A stretch of DNA of 50,598 bases from Streptococcus uberis (GTDB taxonomy: Bacteria; Bacillota; Bacilli; Lactobacillales; Streptococcaceae), in assembly GCF_000785785.1 (NCBI RefSeq), contig NZ_JRQN01000015.1:1-50598 (forward strand), given 5' to 3'. Every line of letters begins with the position of its first letter. The stretch's first letter is position 1. The notes beneath the pieces are model-generated. The model saw only the letters and a program-made list of their open reading frames with translations. It was not told the origin of the DNA and did not search any database. Shown here piece after piece: positions 11,406-19,691 of the stretch. The position numbers and the translations under genes are program-made.

Positions 11406-12949
11406 ATGAAACGTGCACTAATTAGTGTTTCAGATAAAGCGGGCATTGTCGAATTTGCTCAAGCATTAAAAGACTTAGGTTGGGATATTATATCGACAGG
11501 AGGCACAAAGGCTGCTCTTGACCAAGCAGGTCTTGAAACAATTGCCATTGATGACGTGACTGGCTTCCCTGAAATGATGGATGGCCGTGTTAAAACCCTT
11601 CATCCTAACATCCACGGTGGTCTCCTTGCTCGCCGTGACTTGGACACTCACCTGACAGCTGCCAAAGAAAACAATATTGAACTGATTGATTTAGTGGTCG
11701 TAAATCTTTATCCATTTAAAGAGACAATTATCTATCCCGATGTGACCTATAGCAAAGCAGTCGAAAACATTGACATCGGTGGTCCATCAATGCTCCGTTC
11801 AGCAGCCAAAAACCACGCTAGTGTAACGGTTATTGTTGATCCAGCAGATTACGAACCAGTACTGAAAGAATTAACAGAGGTTGGTGAAACTGACTATGCA
11901 ACCCGTCAACGGTTAGCAGCTAAAGTCTTCCGCCATACAGCAGCTTATGATGCCTTGATTGCTGAGTACTTCACAGCACAAGTTGGTGAAGAAAAACCTG
12001 AAAAACTAACTTTGACTTATGACTTAAACCAGTCTATGCGTTATGGTGAAAATCCGCAACAAGAGGCAGACTTCTACCAAAGTGCCCTTCCGACTGACTA
12101 CTCAATTGCTTCAGCTAAACAATTGAACGGCAAAGAATTGTCCTTTAATAATATCCGTGATGCTGATGCAGCAATCCGTATTATCCGTGACTTCAAAGAC
12201 CGTCCAACAGTTGTTGCCCTAAAACACATGAATCCATGTGGCATTGGTCAAGCTGATACCATTGAAGAAGCTTGGGATAATGCTTATGAGGCTGATTCTG
12301 TTTCTATCTTTGGTGGTATCATTGTTCTGAACAGAGAAGTTGATGCCGCGACAGCTGAGAAGATGCATCCTGTCTTCTTAGAAATTATCATTGCACCAAG
12401 TTTCTCTGATGAGGCGCTAGCTATTCTGACTAATAAAAAGAAAAATCTACGCCTCTTGGAATTGCCATTTGATGCTCAAGAGGCAAGCCAGGTGGAACCT
12501 GAATTCACTGGTGTTGTGGGTGGTATGTTAGTTCAAAACCAAGATGTTGTGGAAGAAGATCCAGAGACTTGGGAAGTGGTGACTGAGCGTCAACCAAATG
12601 ATCAAGAAAAAGAAGCTTTGATTTTTGCTTGGAAAGCTATTAAATATGTCAAATCAAATGGTATCTTGATTGCCAATGACCACATGACCCTTGCGTTGGT
12701 CCTGGTCAAACAAACCGTGTAGCCTCAGTACGCATTGCCATTGAACAAGCTAAAGACCGTCTTGACGGGGCAGCCTTGGCTAGTGATGCCTTCTTCCCAT
12801 TCGCTGACAACATTGAAGAAATTGCCGCAGCAGGTATCAAAGTCATCGTGCAACCAGGTGGTTCAGTCCGCGACCAAGACTCCATCGATGCTGCCAACAA
12901 ACATGGCATCGCCATGGTCTTCACTGCCGTGAGACATTTTAGACATTAA
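11406..12949 (+). CDS. purH: Bifunctional AICAR transformylase / IMP cyclohydrolase, interrupted by a one-base deletion
   Basis: Catalyses the last two steps to IMP. The N-terminal MGS-like cyclohydrolase domain shows [21 protein letters not shown] and [24 protein letters not shown]. The transformylase domain has [22 protein letters not shown], and [11 protein letters not shown] with the catalytic Lys-His pair. Restored length is 514 residues. The frame breaks at 12693, where CTTGCG should be CTTGGCG, restoring [10 protein letters not shown]. The remaining 85 residues then read through to 12949, ending VRHFRH as in other streptococci. One G is missing from a GG pair, probably an error. Confidence 0.92.
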
Positions 12950-12967
12950 TAGAAAATAGGTGACTAA

Positions 12968-12993
12968 AGACCAAGCCGAGGCTTGGTCTTTTT
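12968..12993. terminator. Bidirectional terminator between purH and the convergent CHAP gene
   Basis: A 10-bp stem (AGACCAAGCC / GGCTTGGTCT, 2-nt loop) followed by T-rich sequence. It separates the convergent purH (+) and CHAP hydrolase (-) genes. Confidence 0.75.
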
Positions 12994-12994
12994 C

Positions 12995-14103
12995 TTATGC
13001 TTTCTTTGCTCTAGCCATGGTTACCCAGGTAGTGCGTGAGCCAATTTGGACTTTTATACCATTTGTTTTCTGATCAATTTGTAAGATTTTGAATTTTCCG
13101 GGGATAATGAAGTATTCCCCTGGATTAAGGAATTGGTCACCTGCCTTTTGTCCTTGTTGATTAGATTCATCTACAGGATTTGGGTCAATCCAGTTGAGAC
13201 TTGTTGGACTGCCACCGGCTAGGTCGACACTGGAAATAAGAGAACCATGATGCTGATTCACTTTAAAAACGCCAGGGAGAGTAACCTGATCACCCACCTT
13301 GAACTGGCTTGATTTTGTTTCAGGGTCTTTTGCTTTTGCCGGACTGGCTAATTTCTTAATAGCCACATAACGACGGTTGCCACTTCCTCCAATATAGGAG
13401 AGCCATTGGTAGCCCTCTGCAGTCAGTACCCTGTCATAGATGACTGATTGTCCTTTTTCATAATGAGTTAAGGCTTGACTACTTAGTTTAGCTTCAGGGC
13501 GAACGGCGGTGCGTTCTGTAAAGCGATAGCTACCACTTGGTGGGAAGTTGGCTGGTGTGGCGGTAGGACTTGGGCTAGTGTGACGGTAGGACTTGGGCTA
13601 GTGTGACTTTGCCCAAGGTCCTTAAAATGAATATAGCCACTGACGGCTCCCATAGCAATCGTTCTGCGGTGGTATTTCTCTGGCCCTTGGCCAGCATTGT
13701 AATTGTATTCTTCTAGGGTCACCTGATTATCATTGACCTCTGCCACCCAGGCCACATGTCCGTAGTCCTGATGAGAGTAGTTGACACCCTTGTCAAACCA
13801 GGCAACAGCGCCAACTGCCGCTTGCATGTTAACGGAGTAGCCTTGACTACGGGCAATGTGGCCCCATGAATCCGCATTACGATAGCCTGCTGGCAACGTG
13901 AAACCATTGGCCGAACTTAGCCGAAAAGCGACGAAGGATGTACACTGCCTTTTGTACATGCCCCAAGTGTCGGGACCCCAACCCGTCTGCCACTGACTTG
14001 GGTAATTGTCACCGAAAACAGCAGCTTTTGTACTTAGTGTGAAGGGGTTAACTAATTGACTGACAAAAACAGCCAAAACAAAAAGTATTTGAAATTTTTT
14101 CAT
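12995..14103 (-). pseudogene. Secreted CHAP-SH3 murein hydrolase, CbpD/fratricin-like, frameshifted by a 23-bp tandem duplication
   Basis: Transcribed opposite to the purine genes. Order: signal peptide (residues 1-28); CHAP amidase/endopeptidase domain with catalytic Cys54 (KRQCTSFVAFR) and His116 (DYGHVAW); Pro/Ser/Thr-rich linker; then, in another frame, a bacterial SH3 domain (SYRFTERTAVRPEAK ... GYQWLSYIGGSGNRRYVAIKKL) and a second SH3-like half down to 12995. The frame is lost in the linker because a 23-bp unit is present twice in tandem (13561-13583 and 13584-13606). With one copy the whole gene reads through as about 361 residues. CHAP plus SH3 architecture and a SigX-box-like leader fit the competence-induced hydrolases CbpD, LytF and CrfP. 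S. pyogenes has a gene annotated as choline-binding protein at this locus. As written, the product would keep the CHAP domain but lose wall targeting. Confidence 0.8.
13561..13606. repeat. 23-bp perfect tandem duplication in the CHAP hydrolase linker
   Basis: Two identical 23-bp copies, 13561-13583 and 13584-13606, each beginning CGGTAGGACTTGG on the + strand. Since 23 is not a multiple of three, the second copy shifts the frame of the minus-strand gene. Deleting one copy restores SHTSPSPTATPANFPP continuous with the SH3 domain. Confidence 0.95.
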
Positions 14104-14125
14104 AAGTTTACCTCCTTACCTAAGT

Positions 14126-14133
14126 TATTCGAA
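14126..14133 (-). promoter_or_regulatory. SigX (ComX) box-like element of the CHAP hydrolase
   Basis: On the minus strand a T7 run leads into TTCGAATA, then 8 bases, then AAGGAGG and the ATG. TTCGAATA differs by one base from the streptococcal competence box TACGAATA, which occupies the -10 region of SigX promoters and is preceded by T-rich DNA. The same leader is found before the gene at 14429-15046. Function is inferred. Confidence 0.55.
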
Positions 14134-14160
14134 AAAAACCTGCCACGAGTGACAGGTTTT
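14132..14160 (-). terminator. Terminator of the bacteriocin-like/52-aa gene pair
   Basis: On the minus strand AAAA-CCTGTCA-CTCG-TGGCAGG-TTTTTTT forms a 7-bp stem with one G-U pair and a T-run. The T-run is also the T-tract of the next SigX-like box, so terminator and promoter overlap. Confidence 0.75.
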
Positions 14161-14181
14161 TACAGTATTTTATGATAGAGA

Positions 14182-14340
14182 CTAATCTTCAGAAGGTAAG
14201 AGTAGGAGAAAGAGGATAATAATATATGAAATAAAGAGTGGCCAGCTGAATCTTTCTGCTCCAAACCAACTTGTACTAGTCAGCAATATGGTAAAAAGTG
14301 TAGCCAAAATAAAAATCTTCTTTTTTAAAGTAATTTTCAT
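14182..14340 (-). CDS. 52-residue membrane protein, candidate immunity protein
   Basis: Small gene with a good ribosome binding site (GGAGAGG, about 10 bases before the ATG). The product has a lysine-rich start (MKITLKKK), a first hydrophobic segment at residues 9-22, a short loop with SWFGAERFSW, a second hydrophobic segment at residues 34-48 and an acidic tail. It lies 88 bases downstream of the bacteriocin-like gene on the same strand and is followed by a terminator. Position, size and two-helix topology fit an immunity protein, but I recognise no family and this is inference. Confidence 0.6.
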   Translation of the reverse strand: MKITLKKKIFILATLFTILLTSTSWFGAERFSWPLFISYIIILFLLLLPSED

Positions 14341-14428
14341 ATATATAACCTCTCCATTCTAAGAATCATTTATTCTAGGATAACAAAATGATTCAACCCC
14401 GTAAATAGCAAAAATGTCAGGTTCTTAT

Positions 14429-15046
14429 TTAAGGCACATTGACGGTATAAACCAGTTCCACTCCTGGGATATAGACCACAGCTAGAGTAGTTGTTTTATG
14501 ACTTTCCACAGCTGCTTTAACTACAGCAGCAATAGCTCCAGAAATAACAGCTACAACTCCTGCCGTTGCTGGATTAACAGCAAATTGTTTCAGGTGCCAC
14601 CCGGCATACCCTGCGGCAAATGCACCCGCGGCCCAACCATTTAAACCTCGAACATGTGGCCCTAAATTAAAGCGAATACCAACGGCACCTTTCTGGTAAA
14701 CATTAGGTAGTTCCTTAACAGCTTCAAAATATAATTGTGCATCAGTTTCAGAGATATTAAGAAGTTGTGATAGTTCTTTAGGACTGCCTTTTAGTCCGAT
14801 TGATCCATCTTCTTGGACATAAAAGTAAGCCTCTAATTTCTGTCCGGCCTTTACTAGGTCTTCATTGATAGTTGGTCGAATGATGTTTCCTTCTGAGTCA
14901 GAAATGACGACAGATTTATTAGTTTTAACCTGTTCGATAGTTTGTGGGATATTTTCTTCTGCAAGGACAGTTGCCACTGGCGATGCAAGGTTTAATAAGC
15001 TTGTTGCTAATAGCAGTGCTGAGGTTTTTTTGATTAATTTATTCAT
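14429..15046 (-). CDS. Secreted bacteriocin-like protein with Gly/Ala-rich hydrophobic C-terminus
   Basis: 205 residues from the ATG at 15046 (upstream GAAAGGAAAAATATT). Residues 1-29 form a Sec signal peptide (lysines, then LLLATSLLNLASPVATVLA). The mature part has an acidic, soluble region to about residue 115. It is followed by GLNGWAAGAFAAGYAGWHL (about residues 128-146) and a second hydrophobic Ala/Val-rich stretch containing VVAVISGAIAAVV, then a Val-rich tail. A soluble N-half and amphipathic Gly/Ala helices recall large heat-labile streptococcal bacteriocins and geobacillin-26-type proteins. I cannot confirm family membership. An in-frame GTG at 15160 extends the ORF by 38 residues but overlaps its own SD, so I reject it. 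It is followed by a small membrane protein and preceded by a SigX-box-like leader. Confidence 0.65.
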   Translation of the reverse strand: MNKLIKKTSALLLATSLLNLASPVATVLAEENIPQTIEQVKTNKSVVISDSEGNIIRPTINEDLVKAGQKLEAYFYVQEDGSIGLKGSPKELSQLLNISETDAQLYFEAVKELPNVYQKGAVGIRFNLGPHVRGLNGWAAGAFAAGYAGWHLKQFAVNPATAGVVAVISGAIAAVVKAAVESHKTTTLAVVYIPGVELVYTVNVP

Positions 15047-15173
15047 AATATTTTTCCTTTCTATGATGTTTATTGATATCACAAGACAATCTAACACATT
15101 TGTTATTCCGGTAATCGTTTCCTTTCTAGTTAGTTGACTTGAATAAAATAAATTTTTCACCTCCTTACTAAGA

Positions 15174-15181
15174 TATTCGAA
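15174..15181 (-). promoter_or_regulatory. SigX (ComX) box-like element of the bacteriocin-like gene
   Basis: On the minus strand an A/T-rich run of at least eight T leads into TTCGAATA, then 7 bases and AAGGAGGTG. This is nearly the same 30-base leader as that of the CHAP gene. The start codon at 15046 lies 128 bases further on with its own SD, so the first SD here has no proper ATG. Confidence 0.5.
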
Positions 15182-15216
15182 AAAAAAATAATCTGAGATG
15201 GCTTACGGGTTATCTT

Positions 15217-15244
15217 TTAATACATTCTGTTTAGATAAAGTCAA
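15217..15244 (-). promoter_or_regulatory. Possible housekeeping promoter of the bacteriocin-like gene
   Basis: On the minus strand TTGACT, a 16-base spacer and TATTAA lie just upstream of the SigX-like box. This would allow basal transcription independent of competence. Weak -10 match. Confidence 0.3.
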
Positions 15245-15246
15245 TC

Positions 15247-15563
15247 AATGTTCATAATTGACTAGTGAAGTGTGCGAGGACTTATTTTGTTCTTTTTTTA
15301 AACTTAATTTCAAAATATGATTTGATCAGTAGGAGAAGTCGCCTTATGTTAGAAGTAGAGAAAGGAGATATTACGAAAAAATTCTTAAAGCGACTTTGTA
15401 TTATTTCAATAAAATTACGGGCTAATACTTTGTGATGCTTTGATTTATGAGTTCATTCCATGACTCTAATATTCTGGAAAACCTTGCAATAGTCAAGTTA
15501 TAACATTGTTAACACTTGGGATTGAAAAATCCCCATAAACTTATTTTACGAGGAGAAAATACA
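15247..15563. other. Intergenic stretch between divergent genes
   Basis: AT-rich, no recognisable gene. The only candidate is a 29-codon ORF at 15346-15435 (+), which has GGAG upstream but no family resemblance. A small GGGATT-GAAA-AATCCC hairpin lies at about 15518-15533, just ahead of the ribosome binding site of the next gene. Confidence 0.4.
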
Positions 15564-15755
15564 ATGAAAAAATATAATAAATTAGATATTATCTGGATTT
15601 TATTTATTTTTATTACTTCCTTTATTTGTAGTAATCAAGGCTTATATCACTTAACCCATAGCACCATCTCATTAGATGGTTGTATTTGGGGAGTTCCTCT
15701 TTTCTTTTTCCAATTATTATTCATTGATAAATTTATTATTTCAAAAAGAAAATGA
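15564..15755 (+). CDS. Small hydrophobic membrane protein, 63 aa
   Basis: Starts at the ATG at 15564 behind a strong GAGGAGAAAA site. Two hydrophobic segments: about residues 8-24 (IIWILFIFITSFI) and 38-56 (GCIWGVPLFFFQLLFI), ending in a basic tail. No family recognised. It lies in the accessory block between purH and purD, divergent from the bacteriocin-like gene, and could belong to it. A TTG start at 15516 is possible in frame but lacks a better ribosome binding site. Confidence 0.5.
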   Translation: MKKYNKLDIIWILFIFITSFICSNQGLYHLTHSTISLDGCIWGVPLFFFQLLFIDKFIISKRK

Positions 15756-15951
15756 GGTGATCCGGTACACAACACAATTCTATGTCTTTTTTTAACCTGT
15801 GTTTCCAACCTACCTATTAAGTGAGAAGAATGCTATCTTTAGTATTTTTGTCGAAGAACAGCGAGTAGTTTGATTAGCACCCTTAAAATTTTTAAGGCGA
15901 CTTACATACCAAGAAAAATAAATTTTTTGGTACGTAACTTTTAACAAGTAT

Positions 15952-16199
15952 GGTTAATAAACTCAATATTGAAAGTCAAGAGAATATTGTTATTTTGAAT
16001 GTAAAATCCTTTATGGATAACAATGCCAATTCTATGGAAGAAGTAGTAAAAGGAAAATTTGCAACTAAAATAAAAGAATCAATAGAAACTCAAAAAATTT
16101 GCTAGATTCACTATTGTAGCAAATTCAGTATTTTTCTTAACTATTGGATTTTATTATGAGCACTATAAATTCAGTTTTATAGTAATAGGAAATGGCTAA
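15952..16199 (+). pseudogene. Possible frameshifted small membrane protein
   Basis: A 51-codon hydrophilic ORF (MVNKLNIESQENIVILNVKS...) ends at TGC TAG after an A6 run near 16091-16096. Dropping one A fuses it to a further 33 codons rich in hydrophobic residues (FTIVANSVFFLTIGFYYEH) ending at 16199. The joint product would be an 83-residue protein with one membrane segment. There is no clear ribosome binding site, so this is a weak call. Confidence 0.25.
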
Positions 16200-16376
16200 G
16201 CAGTTCATTTTTGAACTAAAGTTAAATCAGTCTGTACATATTAATCTCTTTGCATTTTGTCTCATTTTTTTCTAGTCATCATATCTTGTGGATTCGAAAA
16301 TCTCATAAAGAATCAAAGTAAGCTTTCTCTATCATTGTTATTAAAAAGATATGCTAATTTTCGTATATCTTTTTAA

Positions 16377-16400
16377 ATTAACGAACATATGTGTTATAAT
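16377..16400 (+). promoter_or_regulatory. purD promoter with overlapping PurR-box-like site
   Basis: ATTAACGAACATA (16377-16389) resembles the PurBox core ACGAACAT found before purC. It is directly followed by the extended -10 TGTTATAAT (16392-16400). The box overlaps the -35 region here, unlike the upstream position at purC, so its effect could differ. Confidence 0.45.
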
Positions 16401-16433
16401 TACTATATAAAATTCGTTTTTATGAGGTGTAAA

Positions 16434-17695
16434 ATGAAATTATTGGTTGTCGGTTCGGGTGGTCGTGAGCATGCTGTTGCTAAGAAATTGTTAGAATCTA
16501 AGGATGTTGAGGCGGTTTTTGTTGCGCCAGGGAATGCTGGCATGACCCTTGATGGTCTGACTTGCGTAGATATTGCTATTTCCGAACATTCGACATTAAT
16601 TGACTTTGCTCAAAAGAATGACATTGCTTGGACTTTTATTGGTCCAGATGATGCGCTAGCTGCGGGGATTGTTGATGATTTTTATATGGCTGGTCTCAAA
16701 GCTTTTGGTCCGACGCGTTTGGCCGCAGAGCTTGAGTGGTCAAAAGACTTTGCCAAGGAAATTATGGTTAAGTACAATGTTCCGACGGCTGCCTATGGCA
16801 CATTCTCCGACTTCCAAGAAGCTAAAGCTTACATTGAAAAACAAGGAGCACCGATCGTTGTTAAGGCTGACGGATTGGCTTTGGGCAAGGGCGTTGTGGT
16901 CGCGGAGACGGTGGAAGAAGCTGTTGCGGCAGCGCACGAGATGCTTTTGGACAACAAATTTGGTGATTCAGGGGCACGCGTGGTCATTGAGGAATTCCTT
17001 GCTGGAGAAGAATTCTCGCTCTTTGCATTTGCTAACGGGGATAAATTCTACACCATGCCAACAGCGCAGGATCATAAACGTGCCTACGATGGAGACAAGG
17101 GGCCCAACACAGGTGGGATGGGCGCTTATGCACCAGTTCCGCATCTATCACAAGCTGTCATTGACCAGTCCGTTGAAACCATCATTAAGCCTGTTCTCGA
17201 AGGGATGATTAAAGAGGGGCGTCCCTATCTAGGTATCCTTTATGCCGGTTTGATTTTGACCGAAGATGGTCCGAAAGTGATTGAATTCAACGCTCGCTTT
17301 GGTGATCCGGAGACGCAAATTATCCTGCCACGTTTGACGTCTGTATTTGCGCAAACATTTCCGATATTCTTGATGGCAAAGAACCTGAGATTACTTGGGT
17401 AGACGGCGGTGTCACTTTAGGCATTGTTGTTGCCTCAAATGGCTATCCACTGGCTTACGACAAAGGGGTGACGCTTCCAGCAAAAACAGATGGCGATATT
17501 ATCACCTATTATGCAGGAACTAAATTTTTGGAAGATGGCCAAGCACTGCTCTCAAATGGCGGTCGTGTTTACATGTTAGTAACCACAGAGAACAGCGTCC
17601 AAGCTGCGCAGGGTATCATCTACAAGGAACTAAAAGAACAAAATACTGACGGTCTCTTTTACCGAAATGACATTGGCAATAAAGCAATAAAATAA
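16434..17695 (+). CDS. purD: Phosphoribosylamine-glycine ligase (GAR synthetase), interrupted by a one-base deletion
   Basis: Joins glycine to phosphoribosylamine with ATP in the second step of purine synthesis. Start at the ATG at 16434 (GAGGTGTAAA upstream), giving the family start MKLLVVGSGGREHA. The ATP-grasp core shows VKADGLALGKGVVVA, EEFLAGEEFSLFAF, DHKRAYDGDKGPNTGGMGAYAP and EFNARFGDPETQ. The frame is lost at 17353-17355, where CAAACATTT should be CAAAACATTT (Gln-Asn-Ile-Ser-Asp-Ile-Leu). One A is missing. The C-terminal part then continues with ITWVDGGVTLGIVVASNGYP to 17695. Restored length is 420 residues, normal. Confidence 0.92.
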
Positions 17696-17720
17696 AAATA
17701 CAAGTAAAAAGGAGAGAAAT

Positions 17721-18208
17721 ATGACACCTCAGATTTCAATCATTATGGGCTCTAAATCAGATTGGGTAACTATGAAAAAAACGGCAGATATTTTGGACCA
17801 ATTTAGTGTAGCTTATGAGAAGAAGTTGTTTCTGCTCACCGCACACCAGACCTTATGTTCAAACATGCCGAAGAAGCGCGTGGTCGTGGTATCAAAATTA
17901 TCATCGCTGGTGCTGGTGGGGCGGCTCACTTGCCAGGAATGGTCGCTGCTAAAACAAACTTACCAGTCATTGGAGTGCCTGTTAAATCACGTGCTCTTTC
18001 TGGAGTTGATTCTCTCTATTCTATCGTGCAAATGCCAGGCGGCGTGCCGGTGGCAACTATGGCTATTGGGGAGGCGGGAGCTACTAATGCTGCGCTCTTG
18101 GCGCTTCGGATCTTGTCCATTGAAGATAGCAAGCTTGCGGATGCGCTAGCTGATTACATAGAAAAACAAGGAAAAATGGCAGAGGAGTCGACTGATGAAC
18201 TCATCTAA
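17721..18208 (+). CDS. purE: N5-carboxyaminoimidazole ribonucleotide mutase, interrupted by a one-base deletion
   Basis: Class I PurE, moving the carboxyl group of N5-CAIR to give CAIR. The N-terminus has [11 protein letters not shown], the phosphate-binding motif. After the break come SAHRTPD (catalytic His), [18 protein letters not shown] and GVPVKS. The frame breaks at 17823-17824: GAAGAAGTTG should be GAAGAAAGTTG (Lys-Lys-Val-Val-Ser), so one A is missing. Restored length is 162 residues. Its end overlaps purK by 14 bases, so purE and purK, which act in sequence, are coupled. Confidence 0.92.
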
Positions 18209-19268
18209 AACTATTGGGATTATTGGTGGTGGCCAACTGGGTCAGATGATGGCTATTTCGGCGATCTATATGGGGCACAAGGTGGTGACGCTGGATCCGT
18301 CGACGGACTGTCCGGCATCGCGGGTTAGTGACATGATTGTTGCTGCTTACGATGATGTGGCTGCGCTGAAAGAGTTGGCTGACCACTGTGACGTCCTCAC
18401 TTATGAATTTGAAAATGTTGATGCGGATGGCTTGGATGCTGTTATCAAGGAGGGGCAACTGCCACAGGGAACGGACCTCCTTCGCATTTCGCAAAACCGT
18501 ATCACTGAGAAAGACTTTTTGGCTAACAAGGCTGGGGTTAAGCTTGCTCCTTACAAAGTAGTTAAGTCGGCTGCTGATTTGGACAACATTGATTTGACGA
18601 AAAATTATGTTCTTAAGACAGCAACTGGTGGTTATGATGGTCATGGGCAAATTGTTATTAAGTCTGAGGCTGACCTTGCTATCGCAAGGGAATTGGCTGA
18701 CGCTTGTGACTGTGTTTTGGAAGAATTTGTGGCTTTTGACCTGGAAGTGTCAGTCATCGTTTCAGGAAACCAGAAAGAATTCACTGTCTTCCCAGTCCAA
18801 GAAAATATCCACAGAAATAATATTTTGTCTAAGACAATTGTGCCAGCTCGCATCTCTGAGGAGCTTGCTGAGAAAGCTAAGGCAATGGCCTTGGAGATTG
18901 CTAAGCATTTGAATTTGGCTGGTACGCTCTGCGTGGAAATGTTTGCCACTCCAGATGATATCTTGGTCAATGAAATTGCGCCAAGACCACATAATTCTGG
19001 GCACTACTCGATTGAGGCCTGTGATTTCTCACAGTTCGACACACATATTCTGGGTGTGCTTGGTCAGTCGCTACCAGCTATCCACTTACACGCTCCAGCA
19101 GTTATGCTCAATGTCTTAGGGCAACATATGAATGCTGCGCAAGCCTATGTCCAAGAAAACCCTAGCGCCCACCTGCACCTTTATGGTAAACTAGAAGCAA
19201 AGCAGAACCGCAAAATGGGACATGTGACGGTGTTTGGGTATGTGCCAGATGAGGTAGAGGAGTTTTAA
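18195..19268 (+). CDS. purK: N5-carboxyaminoimidazole ribonucleotide synthase, ATPase subunit
   Basis: ATP- and bicarbonate-dependent carboxylation of AIR to N5-CAIR, the substrate of PurE. The intact 357-residue ATP-grasp protein starts [15 protein letters not shown]. It contains [14 protein letters not shown] (ATP-binding), [25 protein letters not shown] and [17 protein letters not shown]. Starts inside the end of purE. Ends with CDS spacing of about 90 bases to the next gene, with no evident terminator. Confidence 0.96.
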   Translation: MNSSKTIGIIGGGQLGQMMAISAIYMGHKVVTLDPSTDCPASRVSDMIVAAYDDVAALKELADHCDVLTYEFENVDADGLDAVIKEGQLPQGTDLLRISQNRITEKDFLANKAGVKLAPYKVVKSAADLDNIDLTKNYVLKTATGGYDGHGQIVIKSEADLAIARELADACDCVLEEFVAFDLEVSVIVSGNQKEFTVFPVQENIHRNNILSKTIVPARISEELAEKAKAMALEIAKHLNLAGTLCVEMFATPDDILVNEIAPRPHNSGHYSIEACDFSQFDTHILGVLGQSLPAIHLHAPAVMLNVLGQHMNAAQAYVQENPSAHLHLYGKLEAKQNRKMGHVTVFGYVPDEVEEF

Positions 19269-19357
19269 GAGACTTCTTTCATTTTGATTCTGACTTGTCT
19301 TGCCGTCAGCGACTTCCAAGTTTTGAATGAAAAAGAAATAATTCCGAGGAGCTTAAG

Positions 19358-19588
19358 ATGATTAAAATTATTGTCCATGCTTATATTGAAGAAACAAAGG
19401 CTAATGCTATTGTTGAAGTTGTTTTTGCTTCAGAGTATGAAAAAGCAATTTCGAAGAAACTGCAAGATTTACAGGAGATCTATCCTAATGATTATTTGGC
19501 AGTTTATGATTTACCACAAGATACTGACTTAACCAAACTACCACATTATCCATCAGTGAGCATCGGAAGAGAAGAGTTTGAAGAATAA
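19358..19588 (+). CDS. Hypothetical 76-aa acidic protein
   Basis: Preceded by a strong CGAGGAGCTTAAG site. Hydrophilic, with an N-terminal beta-like stretch (IKIIVHAYIEE), a KKLQDLQEIYPNDYLAVYDLP segment and an acidic C-terminus. No family recognised. It lies downstream of purK on the same strand and may share its transcript, but a purine role is not indicated. Confidence 0.65.
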   Translation: MIKIIVHAYIEETKANAIVEVVFASEYEKAISKKLQDLQEIYPNDYLAVYDLPQDTDLTKLPHYPSVSIGREEFEE

Positions 19589-19691
19589 ATAGGAGAACAC
19601 AAACAAGCATAAAGAATATTCACACTCTAAGATGCGGAAATTTGATGTTCAAGTATTTAAAGGTATATGATAGATAACGAGGTCAACAAAT

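Larger units (their letters stand above)
15756..16433. other. Intergenic stretch upstream of purD with decayed small ORFs
   Basis: AT-rich and mostly without coding signal. One remnant is noted separately (15952-16199). The right end holds the purD promoter region. I see no RNA gene or repeat in the rest. Confidence 0.5.

Noticed and set aside
12995..13366. A separate small gene starting at the GTG near 13366
   Set aside because: It is the second half of the CHAP-SH3 gene. The frame is open far upstream and encodes the SH3 domain continuous with it.
15047..15160. Upstream GTG start for the bacteriocin-like protein
   Set aside because: The GTG is part of the SD itself with no spacer. The downstream ATG has its own SD and gives a proper signal peptide.
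4453..18208. Genuine decay of the purine pathway (purine auxotroph)
   Set aside because: All lesions are single-base deletions, mostly in short homopolymers, all other positions are intact, and the same lesion type hits the essential rplF gene.
18201..19004. Long minus-strand ORFs opposite purK
   Set aside because: Antisense shadows of a well conserved gene. No SD, no promoter, no family resemblance.
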